Shown here piece by piece: positions 33,261-44,952 of a DNA stretch of 64,000 bases. Origin of the DNA: Chrysogorgia sp. JL179-B06 (taxonomy: Eukaryota > Cnidaria > Anthozoa > Scleralcyonacea > Chrysogorgiidae). The notes under the pieces were generated by a model. The model was not told where the DNA came from. It did no database searches and worked only from the letters and a program-made list of their open reading frames with translations. The position numbers and the translations under genes are program-made. Each line of letters begins with the position of its first letter. Position 1 is the stretch's first letter. The stretch covers positions 937,001 to 1,001,000 of the forward strand of contig JAYKKM010000224.1 in assembly GCA_035772405.1 (NCBI GenBank), written 5' to 3'.

Positions 33261-34469
33261 GTACGGCACTCTTAAATTTCGGTACGCTGACCAATCTTTT
33301 CTGGCACGCCTGTTGCGTTTACACAGCATAATTTTGGGTAAATTTTATTTTGGGCATCCCAAACAAGCAACGGCACTCTTACTGAGTTTGAGCCTTCTTG
33401 GCTGTTTTGGGGGGATATTATTTACATGTTTTGCCAGGGTGTTGTAACGTTCAGTTTCGCTCAATTATGGGGTCTCTAACAGCACATTTTAACAAGAAGA
33501 CTATAGACAGGCGACGACACAGGTGACATTTTACGCATGCGGTTTTAAACGTTTGCGGAATTTCGACATCGTACACGTGTTCGATTTGTTTAGTTTTGAT
33601 CGTCTCGATTGTAAGCTGCAACTTACTATAAATAGTGCAATAAAAGTAGTGTGCATGCAGTGTTGAAATACGAATCAAAATACTGAAAGGTTGGTGTACT
33701 GCGTAAATACGGAAATGAATACAAGGACTGTTTCTAGCGAAGACACCACAGTCGCCCAAGCTCGTTGTGTGCCAATCTGTGTTTATATTGGAATTTATTC
33801 GTCAAAATATTATTTGTCAAAATGTGATATTATTTTTAAAAATTAGAGGATATTTTCATCTATTATTTGCAGTTTATTGTTACAATATAATGAAATAATG
33901 TGTAGAGTTATATCTACCATAAGGTGTATGATTGTGTGATCAGTGTCTGTTCGGTAATATTTACATGTAGGACATTTGCAATGCGAAAATATAAATGGCC
34001 ATATATAACCATATATTAAATTTGTTTATATCGAACATTATTCTAAGAATATTCAACAAAATAAACATTTATAAACCTTGTCACCTGTTTATTGTATCGG
34101 TATGTTCGCCCTTGTAAAACTTGGCACCATTCTGTTCATTATACTATAATGTTGATAAATTCCAATGTAAACAAAGATTGGCGCACAACGAGCTTGGACT
34201 GCTGCGCTCTGACGAAAGGCCTTCACTCGAAAAGTTAAACCTCATATTCTATATTTCGGGAGTACACCAACCTTTCAGCATTTTGATTTGTACTTACTAA
34301 TCCTGATTCTTTAATTGAACGTTTTACAATTTCCAGCGAAAGCTGGATTGTTACCTATGCCATGTTTATCATCTTTATTACATACTTATTAAGCCATTGC
34401 GCATGCGTACTTTGTTTTTGGCCAACGACGTTGGCCAGTTTTATTCGTAATCATCAAGAGTGCCGTACG
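33261..34469. mobile_element. Foldback element with long arms, about 1.2 kb
   Basis: Ends GTACGGCACTCTT and AAGAGTGCCGTAC. Inside, about 33665-33810 is matched in inverted order by about 34150-34310 (for example GAAAGGTTGGTGTACT on the left; AGTACACCAACCTTTC on the right; CAAGCTCGTTGTG and its complement). Non-coding; the 102-codon minus frame at 33759-33451 lies in the left arm. Confidence 0.75.
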
Positions 34470-35128
34470 GATTTTTTTAAGTACGCGGGCTAAAAATTAG
34501 CCGTGCCGTGCCCTGCAAAATCGTTGTCGTGTAAACCGGGCGATAAACGTATGAATTGCCCGGCCGACCCTCAAGTGCTCGTACAATCTCGTTCCCAGAG
34601 CCTCTGAGATTGGTGCTCGACTGCTCGTATTATTATCTTGATTCATTCTCGTTCCGAAGCTCTTAGACCCTCCCGGCCCTTTTCTACTCAAGTGATTCCA
34701 AACATATACCAAAGTTGCTACCTGCTGGATGAACCGCAGTCGCTTTCGCTTTATTTTTTCGAGTTTTTTTTTCGCAGGCTAAAGGCGCCGTGGTTTCGAA
34801 AATAACGTGGCGGTACGATTCTTTAAAATCTTTCAAGATTTCCCGGCTTCGAAATTTACTGATATTATGATTCAAAAAACGACATAAGGTGGACGAAGCT
34901 GTAAATAAAGATTGGCTTAGCAAGAGCGGGGTAGTCTGGTATCTTATGGACACAGAGTATTGGTTGCTGTAAGCCTAAGGCAAATAAAAAGGTGAAACAA
35001 CAAAAATAATAATAATAAATATGTCTTCGGATTAAAATAAACCAAAATTAGTTTTCCAACTTTTACTTTTTAACTAGCTTGTCTCTAAACAAAATCAATA
35101 CCATAAATACCATTCATTTATACTGTAA
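34470..35128. other. Intergenic, no gene recognised
   Basis: Contains fragments of the CTCGTTCCCAGAGCCTC repeat family at 34588-34665. Minus open frames lack motifs. Confidence 0.4.
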
Positions 35129-35549
35129 AGGCGCTGTTACACTATGTAATTTTTCGTGCAACTTGTCTCGCATTAATGCTGTTGCGAAACAAGTTGCACG
35201 AACCATTACAAAGTGTAACATGCCTTACAACGGCGAAAATTGTTGCGACACAAGTTGCTGCAATCGTTGCAGAAAGTAGAATCTAGTTCTACATTCTGCA
35301 ATGGTTGCAGTAACCATTTTCAGCGTTGCCAGTGTAACACCCCCATCTGCAACTTGTCTCGCAATTTTCATCTTTGGTGACTGTATACGCATGCGTTCCT
35401 TGTCACAAACACAAAGATGGCGAAACATTGCCAGTCAAGTTGCACGAAACGTTGCCTAGTGTAACACCTCTTTTTATCCTACCGTGACGCAGCAGATTAA
35501 GTCGTTACGAGACAAGTTGCACGGAAACTTGCATAGTGTAACACTGCCT
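35129..35549. mobile_element. TIR element (Harbinger-type TAA target), 421 bp
   Basis: Ends AGGCGCTGTTACACTATG and CATAGTGTAACACTGCCT, flanked by TAA on both sides (35126-35128, 35550-35552). The interior repeats GTGCAACTTGTCTCGCA in both orientations several times. A three-base TAA target is typical of PIF/Harbinger. No transposase. Confidence 0.82.
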
Positions 35550-38131
35550 TAAGAGGCGCGTCAAGTGGCTCTGAACCCTCTATAAAATTGAGCTCTCTGA
35601 TTGGTTCTTATGAAAAACGAAACAACAGAAATATATTTATATATTGGTTAGCATAAAAAGTCCGGGCGGACATATCAAAACATCATTTGACAAACTATAC
35701 AGGGCGTTTGAAACCTGAATATATACCTGAAGAAACTGGCAGAACGGCCGCTGTTCTTAGGCTGCTAGCTTCCAAACAATCTTCGTCCAGACAGCTATGA
35801 TGTTTATTGTTCTTGATATGAATTCAGAAAGTCGAACATCAACAAAGTTGAACATCAGTTTATTTTGGCCGTACAGCACTCAATATCTCCTTGAATCTAA
35901 AGCAGATACTGAATCTCTTGATCTAGATATGATCTCTCCTTTATTTATGCCTTGAACAAGACTGCCGGATGCTACTTTGTGTACCGGACACAGAATATTA
36001 CAATCATTGAGATGTTGAGTTTAAAAGTAGAGTTAGTATTTCTTTATTTCAGGGTTAGGACTAGAGTTTTTATTTGGGTTATGAGTAGGGTTTTTGTTTT
36101 TGTAAAGCTTCTAAATTCTGAGAAAATAACCTTGATGTGTCTATGACGTAGTCTATATTTTATCTATACTGCAAATTTCTTATAAAATTTTATCTATACT
36201 GCAAATTTCTTATATTTTATGTACATGTGTCTGGATGAAAACATCCAAAATTGAACCACCTCTTTGTTCTATTGATATCTCTTGAAATAACCATAACTGT
36301 TGCGAAAGCTATACATTTTCTGAAAGCCCAATAAACCGGCTTTTACTTGTGCTTTTAAATTTCCCGAACAAAACACATTACGTTAATATAAATTAGCATA
36401 ATATAAATTTTTCTATAAAAGGCCATCTTGCACGCCCCGCGCGTAGCATCTTGAAAACTCAAAATGCCACCAATCGCAGAGTTGTTTATGAAATCAAATC
36501 AAACTTGGTGTGTGAGTGGATCTCATGTTCCTGGCGCTTGTCGAATTTCGATTTTTAATCTTGCGTTACTGTGTGCCGTGTTTTTCGATTGACGACTTTG
36601 TGGGTCTTCTAACAACGGTTGGTAAGTTGTTCAACGACGCAATAAAGAGAAATCCCTGGCAAGGAATGAGATCATGGTTAAAAGCATTCAACTACATGTT
36701 GTCTCCTTGTACCTGCAGATATCGGTGTCGATGGTTGTCGGTTCCACTTCGTAACTGGAAGCCCAATAGCTTGTGCTGACAGCGCTGGTATATAAACTCA
36801 TGAAAGAGCACTGATTTCCTCGAGACTGGCCACTGAAACCTCCATGGCCTTGATGAATACTTCCACGAGAAAGTAAATACATAATTATTGTTCTTACCGT
36901 GAATTTCCTGTGAAGGAATTGTCGAGAACTTCGAGAAGCTATAAATGCAAGCCAAAAGCAAACAGGCAGCGTGGTTGCGGAACATGCGCACTTGAGTCAC
37001 TTTCGACACAAACAAACAAACAAACAAACAAACAAACGCAAAATTCAACAAATCGAGATCTGGTCAGCTATACATAGCTCGGTATACATAACAGGACTGG
37101 GCACGAGTAAACGCAAGAGGCATGTCAAGAATAGTGTGCTGCCTCCCTGCATGAGGGGAGGCAGCAATTACCAAAAATACTACAATTACATGAAATGCAT
37201 AAGAACCACATTTTTCTTCTTAAGAATAAAGAATGCCAGCCATCTACAATCTTGTAAATTATTTCAAAACGTAATCGTAATGAATGCAGCTGCGCACATC
37301 AGCTGTCATAAAAACAGTGCATGCACTGTGTACACAGAGCATACAAAGTTTAAATTCTATTAGCACCAACCAAATTAAATGTCAATAGCCTGGCTGAGTA
37401 AGTCAAACCAGACTAAGTATCAGTCTTCCTTGACTCGCTGTGCACTCAGTGGAACAGTACAAGTGTCAATATATTGACGAACCTGATCGTGCTTTCGCTC
37501 ATGGAGAAACATAAGAAGTTTTGCAATCAAGTGACCCTTCATTACACTAAAAAGCATCTAACATTATAGGAAGCTCTTGACTTCGCAAGTAAGTCAGCCT
37601 TTATAAAAATTTACTTTGATTGAATAACATTGTAAACGCGTTTTTCGTGATCGATGTAAGTAAAAAGCCCCCGATCAACCAGGTTTGAACCACAACAGCG
37701 AAATATGCGAATCGTGACTTAAGGAGACACTTGACAATTCCCATTAAGTGCTCATAACTTCTCGGACTGCGAATTTCTTCTGTAAGGCCCCAGTTCAGAC
37801 GCATGCAGAATTCTCATGAGCCGAACCTAATACAAATTAGCAAAATCCTTTCCTCAAACTTACTTCTCACGAGCCGAACCTAGTGTAAATACCGGGCGTC
37901 TGAACCTGGGCTAAGGTTGATCGTCAAGCTCCACTTATTCGTTTATATTTTGTATTAATATTCTTTATTAGGTTACATGCAATATGACTTAAAATTGATT
38001 TATAGTTTTTGCAACAAGTTAATACTCACTTATATTAAATCCCTTTTCTAAACGCTGCAATGAAAGTTCTTCTACATAATAGTTGTCCATCTTGTGTATA
38101 TTTTTCTGAATGACGAATTCTTTTTTGACAG
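35550..38131. other. Region upstream of GPCR gene 2, no gene recognised
   Basis: Holds a (CAAA)n microsatellite at 37007-37036, followed by a segment (37040-37165) similar to 26285-26400 (CAAATCGAGAT, then AGTGTGCTGCCT). There is a TATAAAAG at about 36414 with a short plus frame, without further support. The 130-codon frame at 36971-37363 starts in the microsatellite and is not convincing. Confidence 0.4.
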
Positions 38132-38492
38132 GGTGAAACTAATGAGTAATGAACGAATCGGCGCAGTCTAACACACGTTCATTGGCAGCAACTGCAGTCT
38201 TTGTTACTGCATTAAGTGTGATTATGGTGGTAGAACTATTGGGAAACATAATGGTGTTGTGTGTCTTATATCATCAAAGAACAAACAAAAGAAAACGAGT
38301 AACGAACATGTTGTTAGCAAACCTGGCTTTCATTGACCTCCTTGTCGCCACAGTGTTATTTCCTTTCTCAATTACAGTGGTGATAAAGGGAAGGGAAGTA
38401 CTAACCTTCACTTCATGTCAAATCAATGGATTCGTGAATAATTTGGTTGGTTCAGCTTCAATACTAACAATGGCTGTCATTAGCGTTGACAG
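38132..38492 (+). CDS. Class A GPCR gene 2, coding exon 1 (CDS from 38149)
   Basis: ATG at 38149 follows an acceptor TTTTTTGACAG at 38131. It encodes 114 residues plus two bases: TM1 with LGN (31-33), TM2 with LANLAFIDL (Asp 63), Cys 90 at the start of TM3, then the sequence INGFVNNLVGSASILTMAV, and DR of DRY at 114-115. The donor GTATGCAA starts at 38493, in the same phase-2 position as in gene 1. N-glycosylation site NES at residue 2. Position 3.32 is Asn, so no aminergic Asp. The open frame beyond 38492 runs into the intron and is not coding if spliced. With 41944-42682 it gives a 360-residue receptor. Confidence 0.88.
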
Positions 38493-38977
38493 GTATGCAA
38501 TGGCGCAATTTAAACATATATATTTGTGTTGTCTATGTTGGTATTACTTTTCGCATGTGCCGTATGATTAGTTTTGCCGTATTGTTCTTTGGTAAATATT
38601 TATACTTGAAGTAAACAACTTACCCGTAATTCAATTTAACTATTACAAAATATTTTCAAAAATAACAAAATGAATACCGAATGACTATTAAGCATTAAAT
38701 GGAAGATTCATATTGTTAAAAGATTGTTTCAGTGTAGGTAAAAGGTCCATCTACAGTACATGCTGTACACCGAAAAAGATGGCAACTTGTACATTGAACC
38801 ATTGATTCTTTGCGCGTACTGACATTATTATTATCTTCCAGGATTATAAGGGGCTGAATCCCAGCCTAGACACTAGGCCTTCTATTTTGATTTTTGTTTT
38901 GTTTTCTCCAGATAATTCGGCCGTCATGCAGCGAATTTGGCCCAGCCCCCATAGCAGCGCACGGAAAAGCCTATTCT

Positions 38978-39804
38978 AGGCTGGCTGAATCCGTATTGAG
39001 TTTCATTCCGGATTGAACTCATACCGGTTTACATGAATCCGGTACTCTCTCCTCCGCAGAGGCTTATATATTTTATTAGAAAAGGCGCCCGATGACGGGA
39101 AGTTCGTTTCCCGTCTACCCACGCGCCTCCGATTTTCCTCGATCCACTCCCCGCGCGCTTCCCCATTTTGCCCGCACGCGCCTTCCTCTAATAAAAATAA
39201 GCCTCTGCGGAGGAGAGAGAATCCGGTATGAGATGTTGCTCAATCCGGTTTGAGTTCACTCGATTGAGTTTCATTGAAATTTCATTCCGGTGTCATGTAA
39301 AAGCGGTGCGAGATTTCATTCCGAAATGTAAAATACGACCTGGAAGACTGAAACGAACAACACATGCGTGCTTTTAACATTTATAGACGACAATTTGCAG
39401 CTAAGAGCCAAGAATTGCGCCTACGTCATATTGTTCAATATAAATAGCTCTTTGTCAACGACGTTATAAATGAAAGGTGAATTAAACTATTGTTTTTGTT
39501 ATTGAAATTAAATTATTGCTTATTTACTTGCTACCGCATCGATTATCGTTGCTAGTAATGCTTTCCCCTTTTCTTTATGTTTATTATTTTCCAAATTTAT
39601 ATCAATTTAGGGCACATGTTGAATCGTACAAGCGCAGAAATCGCTAAAAGAAACATACCCGCTATAATGTTATTGATCGCGCCATCTTGAAATTTCAGAT
39701 TTCGCGCGATTTTCGATCCTGGGATAGAATTTCTATGTAAACGCGATTTGAATTCACGTTCAATCCGGAATGAAACTGAATACGGATTCATGTAAACAGC
39801 CTCT
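38978..39804. mobile_element. TIR element carrying a nested insertion
   Basis: The left end AGGCTGGCTGAATCCGTATT and the following AGTTTCATTCCGGATTGAAC are mirrored at 39745-39804 (GTTCAATCCGGAATGAAACT, then ATACGGATTCATGTAAACAG). The inner part repeats TTTCATTCCGG and TTACATGAATCCGG. No transposase. Confidence 0.75.
39045..39219. mobile_element. Nested hairpin element with 9-bp target duplication
   Basis: CTCTCTCCTCCGCAGAGGCT at the left, its complement at the right, and AATCCGGTA repeated on both flanks (39036-39044; 39220-39228). It inserted into the TIR element 38978-39804. Related CCTCCGCAG ends are found at 43580 and possibly 18320. Confidence 0.75.
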
Positions 39805-41049
39805 AAGAAGCCAAAGAGTTCAAACGGATTATAAAGCTTATATCTTCCTAATTAATTCATGTTAGGCCCAATTGCCGGCATAGTAAGCCACAAATAGCGG
39901 AGCGCAGATTGGACGTAAATGCGGACAAACATCACCAACATACGTTATTTGTGCACTCCGCTATTTAAATTGAATAAAGCTTTTTGCTAATTTACATCAG
40001 ATTCAGTATATGGAGTTGAACGGCGAAACTATATGTAGTCGACACAGCCGCCATCTTTTTCGATACTGTCAACTCATCCTATATGCAATTTACCATGTAA
40101 AGACGTTTTGCCGAACATATATCAAATCATAAACTTTTGTACCGAGTATAATGCATACATATAATTAACAATTATTGCAGGATGAGGTGTATATATCGAG
40201 AATTATCAAGGCCGATGGTTGTGTTATCTACCGAAGAAGAAGGCCGACTATAAACCGAGGCCTTAATATTAGTCTCGATATCATGTGAAAACCGAATCCA
40301 ATAATTATTTTATGTGCATAAGAAATGCTAAAGCAATGCGTTGGCGAATCTTTGCGAAGAACCCGCCATTTTCCCATTTTCTTTCGCCGTAAACAAGCTG
40401 GCAACAGCAAGCTAGCAACAAGATATTATGGAATAATGATGTCATACATAGCTACACTTTTTTACTAATATTGGAACATTGACGTCACATGAAGCTGATG
40501 TCACGAATTAGCTGTATGCCAACAGCCAATCAAAATCGAGCTAGAGAATGCATAATAATAACAACAATCTGTCGGGTTGGCGTTGAGTTCCTAGCAAAAG
40601 TCATGTAATAAATATCTCATTCGATGGTTTGGCATTGATAATAGCCAGGCTATATACGTGGTAGATAATACGGTATATATTCGTTTCTCGCATTTTCCTC
40701 GCCCTTTCACGCGGCTCTAAAAAATACATTCGAAACTCGTAAAATACCTTGCTCTTGTCTTCTAAAGTGTGTGAGAGAAAAAAACAATAAGAGCATTATG
40801 CAATACTTTCATAGGGCCCGAAAATATAGGTTTACAACAGCGAAGCGCACATATGACGTATATTGTTAATGTAAAAGTCCAAAACAAGAGGATTTTGTTT
40901 GTCAGAATTTTTGGTTTAAAATAGAATCTGTGCGGTCCGCTATTAATTAGTTAAACCCTCCAGGATATTTATTTTTGCCATTCGCAATCGACAGCCTAAT
41001 TATGCATATTAGCATATTATAAGAAAAAATGCTGCTAAGTTCTCATAAG

Positions 41050-41195
41050 AATTACTGGATATAATATGAAAAGGAGAAATAAGAGAACTTCAATGTGTCG
41101 AAAAATACTTAAGTAAGAGTATTTACGTATATTCATGGCGATGTTTCGGACGATGGTTCAGGCCGTCATTCTTTAATTCTTATTTCTCCTTTTCA
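41050..41195. repeat. Hairpin repeat with Penelope-terminal-like core
   Basis: AATATGAAAAGGAGAAATAA at 41061 is mirrored by TTATTTCTCCTTTTCATAT at 41180-41198. The core GATGTTTCGGACGATGGTTC resembles non-coding ends seen with Penelope-like elements (by eye only). Confidence 0.5.
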
Positions 41196-41219
41196 TATGA
41201 TATTAGCATATTATATATA

Positions 41220-41739
41220 CAGGGCCGTCGAGAAAAATTGTGGGCCCTTGGTCAAAACATATTTGTGCGCCCCTACCACCGGCACGCGGATATGTTGGAA
41301 AAATCCTTCATCTTTGTCCTATTTGATCAAGCAGACTTCACAAATATTAATTGTGCTGCAACTTTACAAACTGCGCACCGTGGCTGACAAAAAACTACCC
41401 ACTTCCATATCTGTTGACTGTAGTGTTGCAACTTGCATCAGCTGCTTTGAAGACTGATTTAGATTAAGTTTCTTACTTGAAGGCATTTGATTAATTGGGT
41501 TAGTTGGGTTTATTACTGTTCTGCGAACAGAGATTTAAATGATGGCAGTGATAAAGGGCCCCGTGAGTCCATGAAGGCCAAACTTCAGTTGTTAATTATT
41601 ACAAAACCGAATTTATCGTTCCACAGTTAATTAGATAATGTATAATATAGTATACTATTTTGTTTCGTTAAAAATAGGCCCTCTTTTGCCATGGGTCCCT
41701 GGTCAACGACCAGGTTGACCCCCCATCTCGTCAGGCCTG
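41220..41739. mobile_element. hAT-like non-autonomous element, about 520 bp
   Basis: Left end CAGGGCCGTCGAGA, right end TCTCGTCAGGCCTG, with GGGCCC/GGGTCC subterminal words. The flanks ATATATAC and TTATATAC are a one-mismatch 8-bp direct repeat. The open frame at 41197-41457 has no transposase motif. Confidence 0.65.
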
Positions 41740-41943
41740 ATTATATACATGAATAGTACAATAGGACGATTGTAACAAAGAATATATTCATTATAGGCGT
41801 GAGAAAAACCTAGTTTTCAAAAATACTTTAATTTTGAGAAGTGAAACAAGCCCCACTTATGTACACTTGACAATATTCTGTAAATCTATTTTGTTGTATT
41901 ATTTGCAATATTTTTCATGCATATGGCACCTGTTTTATTTCAG

Positions 41944-42682
41944 GTACCGTGCAATCGTTTCCTCTCCTGGTCATCGCTTGCGATCAAGACATGCTCGACT
42001 GCTATTGATTTGTGTGTGGATTGTCTCGCTATTGACGGGCCTTCTACCAATAATGTTTTGGGGAGAATATCGCACAACAGAAAAAAGCACGACCTGTAAA
42101 CCTGAAAGTAAAAGTTTCCTGTTATTGCAAACCGTGGTGTGTTTCGTGGTCCCTCTTGTGATAATGGTGTACTGTTATACTAAAGTCTTCTTGAAAATCA
42201 GAACACACAGAAAAACTATGATCCGTTCATGGAAGAGAAACAGTGGTCACATAAAAACCGAGTTTAAGACGGCAAAGATTGTCTTGATCGTGCTAACGGT
42301 CTTCATACTGGCCTGGGTACCCTTTGTAATTGTCTATCTTGTGTCATCCAATGTTCAAGGAGCAAACATCCCCGCTGCAGTTTTTCAATTATGCGGGTTC
42401 TTAGCTGGAGCTCATTCAATGTGCAATCCAATTATCTATTTCACAATGAACAAATGTTTTCGGACGGATGCGATCAGATGTATTCCGTGTTTGAGAAGTT
42501 GTTTCCCGGGGATAAATTTAAGTCAGGAGAGCACGAAAAGCTCTCACACCAGTTTAAGAGCCAACACCTCTATGGCACTACGAACGCTTTCTGCAGATAC
42601 GTTAAAGAGGAAATGTCCGGATGATGAGTCATATATTGCAACAAACATCAGCAACGAAAACAAGGAAAAACAAGCAACATAA
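41944..42682 (+). CDS. Class A GPCR gene 2, coding exon 2
   Basis: Begins G-TAC-CGT, completing DRY (Arg 115, Tyr 116), after the acceptor CAG at 41941-41943. Seen: TM4 around Trp 140, ECL2 Cys 166, TM5 with Pro 185 and Tyr 193, TM6 with AWVP (238-241; gene 1 has CWLP), TM7 with AHSMCNPIIY (276-280), then a tail of about 75 residues, longer than in gene 1 and rich in Ser/Thr (for example SQESTKSSHTSLRANTS), as for GRK/arrestin regulation. Stop TAA at 42680. A single open frame without defects. The longer open frame from 41834 includes intron sequence. Confidence 0.88.
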
Positions 42683-44084
42683 AGAAAGTAATTGTTTGCG
42701 ATCATGCACGTCATGATGAGGAAACATAATACAAAATGAGGATGGAAACAATGCTATATATACTGTTAAGTAATTTAAAATTATTTGGTTCGGGATCATT
42801 TTAAAGCTTATTATTTTGCACTATGGAAAAATTAAAGTTGAAAATTTTCGACTTTATCATTTGTGGGAAATTTTCTTCCCACGGTATTTTTTTCACTGAG
42901 TAGAAAATAGACTGTATGCCTGATTTAGTTTCGATTTGCAATCAAGGACCACAAAATGATGAATGAAATCCATCTGTGTGGGAATCTTGAAGAAAATAGT
43001 CTTTTTATGCCGGAAGCTTTTCCAGCTGTGTAAACTCAGTCAAAGATCTTGCGTTGGTTAAGACTATAAAAATATGAAATATCATGTGGCGTGAGAAACA
43101 GTTATCTTGTGTGTAAAAAATGTAATCTTGCAGTTGTTGATGCTATAATTACCTTCACACTGCGATTTATGTCACTGTTCCTCCGCCTCCCGACGCTGTA
43201 CACGATGATGGTCCCCCACAAACTAAAAACGGAGTCTGGACGTTTTTCTGAGTTATCTCGGTAGTGTTTATTTTCGAGTTAGAGTTATGTGAGCTATTAA
43301 TGAGTTATTTTCTGTCATTACGCGACAGTCGCTGAGAGGCAGGCAGTGTACGAAACTATCTGATGATTAATTTTCATCAACGGATAGATTCGATCTGCAA
43401 TAGAGAATGGTTGCAACCACTCAGCCAATCATGCATGTCGAGTATTTCACTGCTCTATACTCCATAGTGTTTTAATTCATCAAGATTAGACAGATTAGTG
43501 AACTCTATAGAGTCCACTGAAAGATCTTTTGTTTTCTTTTGTCATAGCGCAGTGGACTCTATATTGAGTTCACTTAGCCTCCTCCGCAGAACAACTCGGT
43601 TAAGTAGAGCGCGGTGATGCCTGCGAAGGAGGCTATAGAGTTCACTAATGAATTCAATAAAATCAATGTCTCCGGTAAATGTGCGAGGCGAAAAACAATT
43701 TTATAGTAAAAGTTAAAATTACTTCGTGGTTTCAACCATTCTCTAAGTCGGTTAGATAATAGTCACTCGTGCTCGCTCTATGGGATACAGAGTCCCTCGA
43801 ATTAGATATTCGGGACTCTAATACAGTACTTAGTAATTCGGTAGCTAAAATTACAAATTAGTTACGCATGCAACGAGAATTATATCTATTCACAAACGAT
43901 ACAACGGCGGAATATTCATTTAAATCAAGGCTTTATACAAAGCCTGTATGCATTTTCAATCAACCCATACAGGCATATAATTATGTACATTTTAGAAAAA
44001 ATGTACAAAATTTTCGTATGAGTTTCAACAGTAAGTCAGATAAATAGTACGAGGATACCTACATGTCCAGCCAGGATCCGAGCT
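42683..44084. other. 3' flank of GPCR gene 2 and intergenic; hairpin repeat
   Basis: No gene. At about 43490-43640 inverted words are nested: GTGAACTCTATAGAGTCCAC and its near complement, then GCCTCCTCCGCAG and CTGCGAAGGAGGC. The last pair resembles the nested element at 39045. Confidence 0.45.
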
Positions 44085-44150
44085 AGGACTCGAGCCAGGA
44101 CTCGAGACAGGACTCGAGACAGGACTCGAGCCAGGATAGGACTCGATCGC
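44085..44150. repeat. GGACTCGAGCCA tandem repeat, left arm
   Basis: About five copies of AGGACTCGAG(C/A)C. An inverted counterpart (CTCGAGTCCTGG) lies at 47930-47975, so the two may be arms of a foldback structure of about 3.9 kb. Confidence 0.6.
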
Positions 44151-44535
44151 GATTTATTTTCTGGTAAAATATCTTGATAGATACTAGATAGGTAATTCAC
44201 CGTAATTGGACCTTCACTGGTGTTGATTTTTCAGGGGTTTTGTATGATGTATGCGTGGATACACGACTCACGATCGACTCACGCCTGTATACTGCGAATA
44301 ATTGGCAAACATCATATTGACCACAACAGACATCACAACAATTATATAGAAAAATGGCTTTAAAGTTAAATCTCGGAGTGATATCTAAACAACTTTAGTG
44401 TGTTGATATTAAAAATGATATTTTCTCAGGCCCGCCTGAACATTGTGCAGCTTCCTTTGTGCCGTCTAGTCCAACATTTAGTCCGAACCACCCCAATTCG
44501 ACGTCATGCAGGCTACTCCCCGTGGGCCTATTAAA

Positions 44536-44866
44536 GGGACTATTTATATGGGAGGCGAGCTATCCCGGTCGCGTAGTTATATTGTTGTTAAAAATTCCGG
44601 TGCGTTTATATGGACAAGCGGGCCAGCCCGGTTAGCGAGATCTCGCTTGAGAGAGGCGAGATCTCGGTAAGCGGGATGAAAAATTTCTCATATAAACACT
44701 CGCAGCCGGGCTGCTGGCCCGCTTACCGAGATGAATTTTCAAAGGGATGCCGACGCCGTCTATTGTTTGGCGCTGAAATCATCTCGGTAAGCGTGATGAA
44801 TTTTTCCCATATAAACGCGAGCCAGAAATCATCTCGCTTACCGGGCCTCTCATATAAACAGCCCCC
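44536..44866. mobile_element. Imperfect TIR element, about 330 bp
   Basis: Ends GGGACTATTTATATGGGAGG and CCTCTCATATAAACAGCCCC are imperfect inverted repeats. The interior repeats ATCTCG(G/C)(T/G)(T/A)A and GCGGGCCAGC in both directions. The open frame at 44610-44954 is a translation of these repeats. Confidence 0.6.
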
Positions 44867-44952
44867 AAGTCATTCGTTCGTAACTAGTTTCAACAGGCAC
44901 TCAGGGCTTGGCGAAGGGGACGACCCAACGATAACCGTATCTCTGTTCATAT

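Larger units (their letters stand above)
38493..41943 (+). other. Intron of GPCR gene 2 (3,451 bp)
   Basis: GTATGCAA to TTATTTCAG. Contains a TIR element with another element nested in it, an hAT-like element and hairpins; no recognisable gene. The stretch 39895-39965 is a hairpin (CAAATAGCGGAGCGCA and its near complement). Confidence 0.8.

Noticed and set aside
36463..36595. Short plus-strand frame after a TATAAAAG at about 36414
   Set aside because: 43 codons, no motif, no splice or conservation evidence; not present in a comparable place near the other receptor.
36971..37363. 130-codon frame upstream of GPCR gene 2
   Set aside because: Begins in a (CAAA)n microsatellite and runs through a dispersed repeat also found at 26.3 kb.
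38493..38571. Coding extension of GPCR gene 2 exon 1 past 38492
   Set aside because: It follows a splice donor at the same codon position as in gene 1, and the extension has no TM4-like continuity, unlike exon 2 at 41944.
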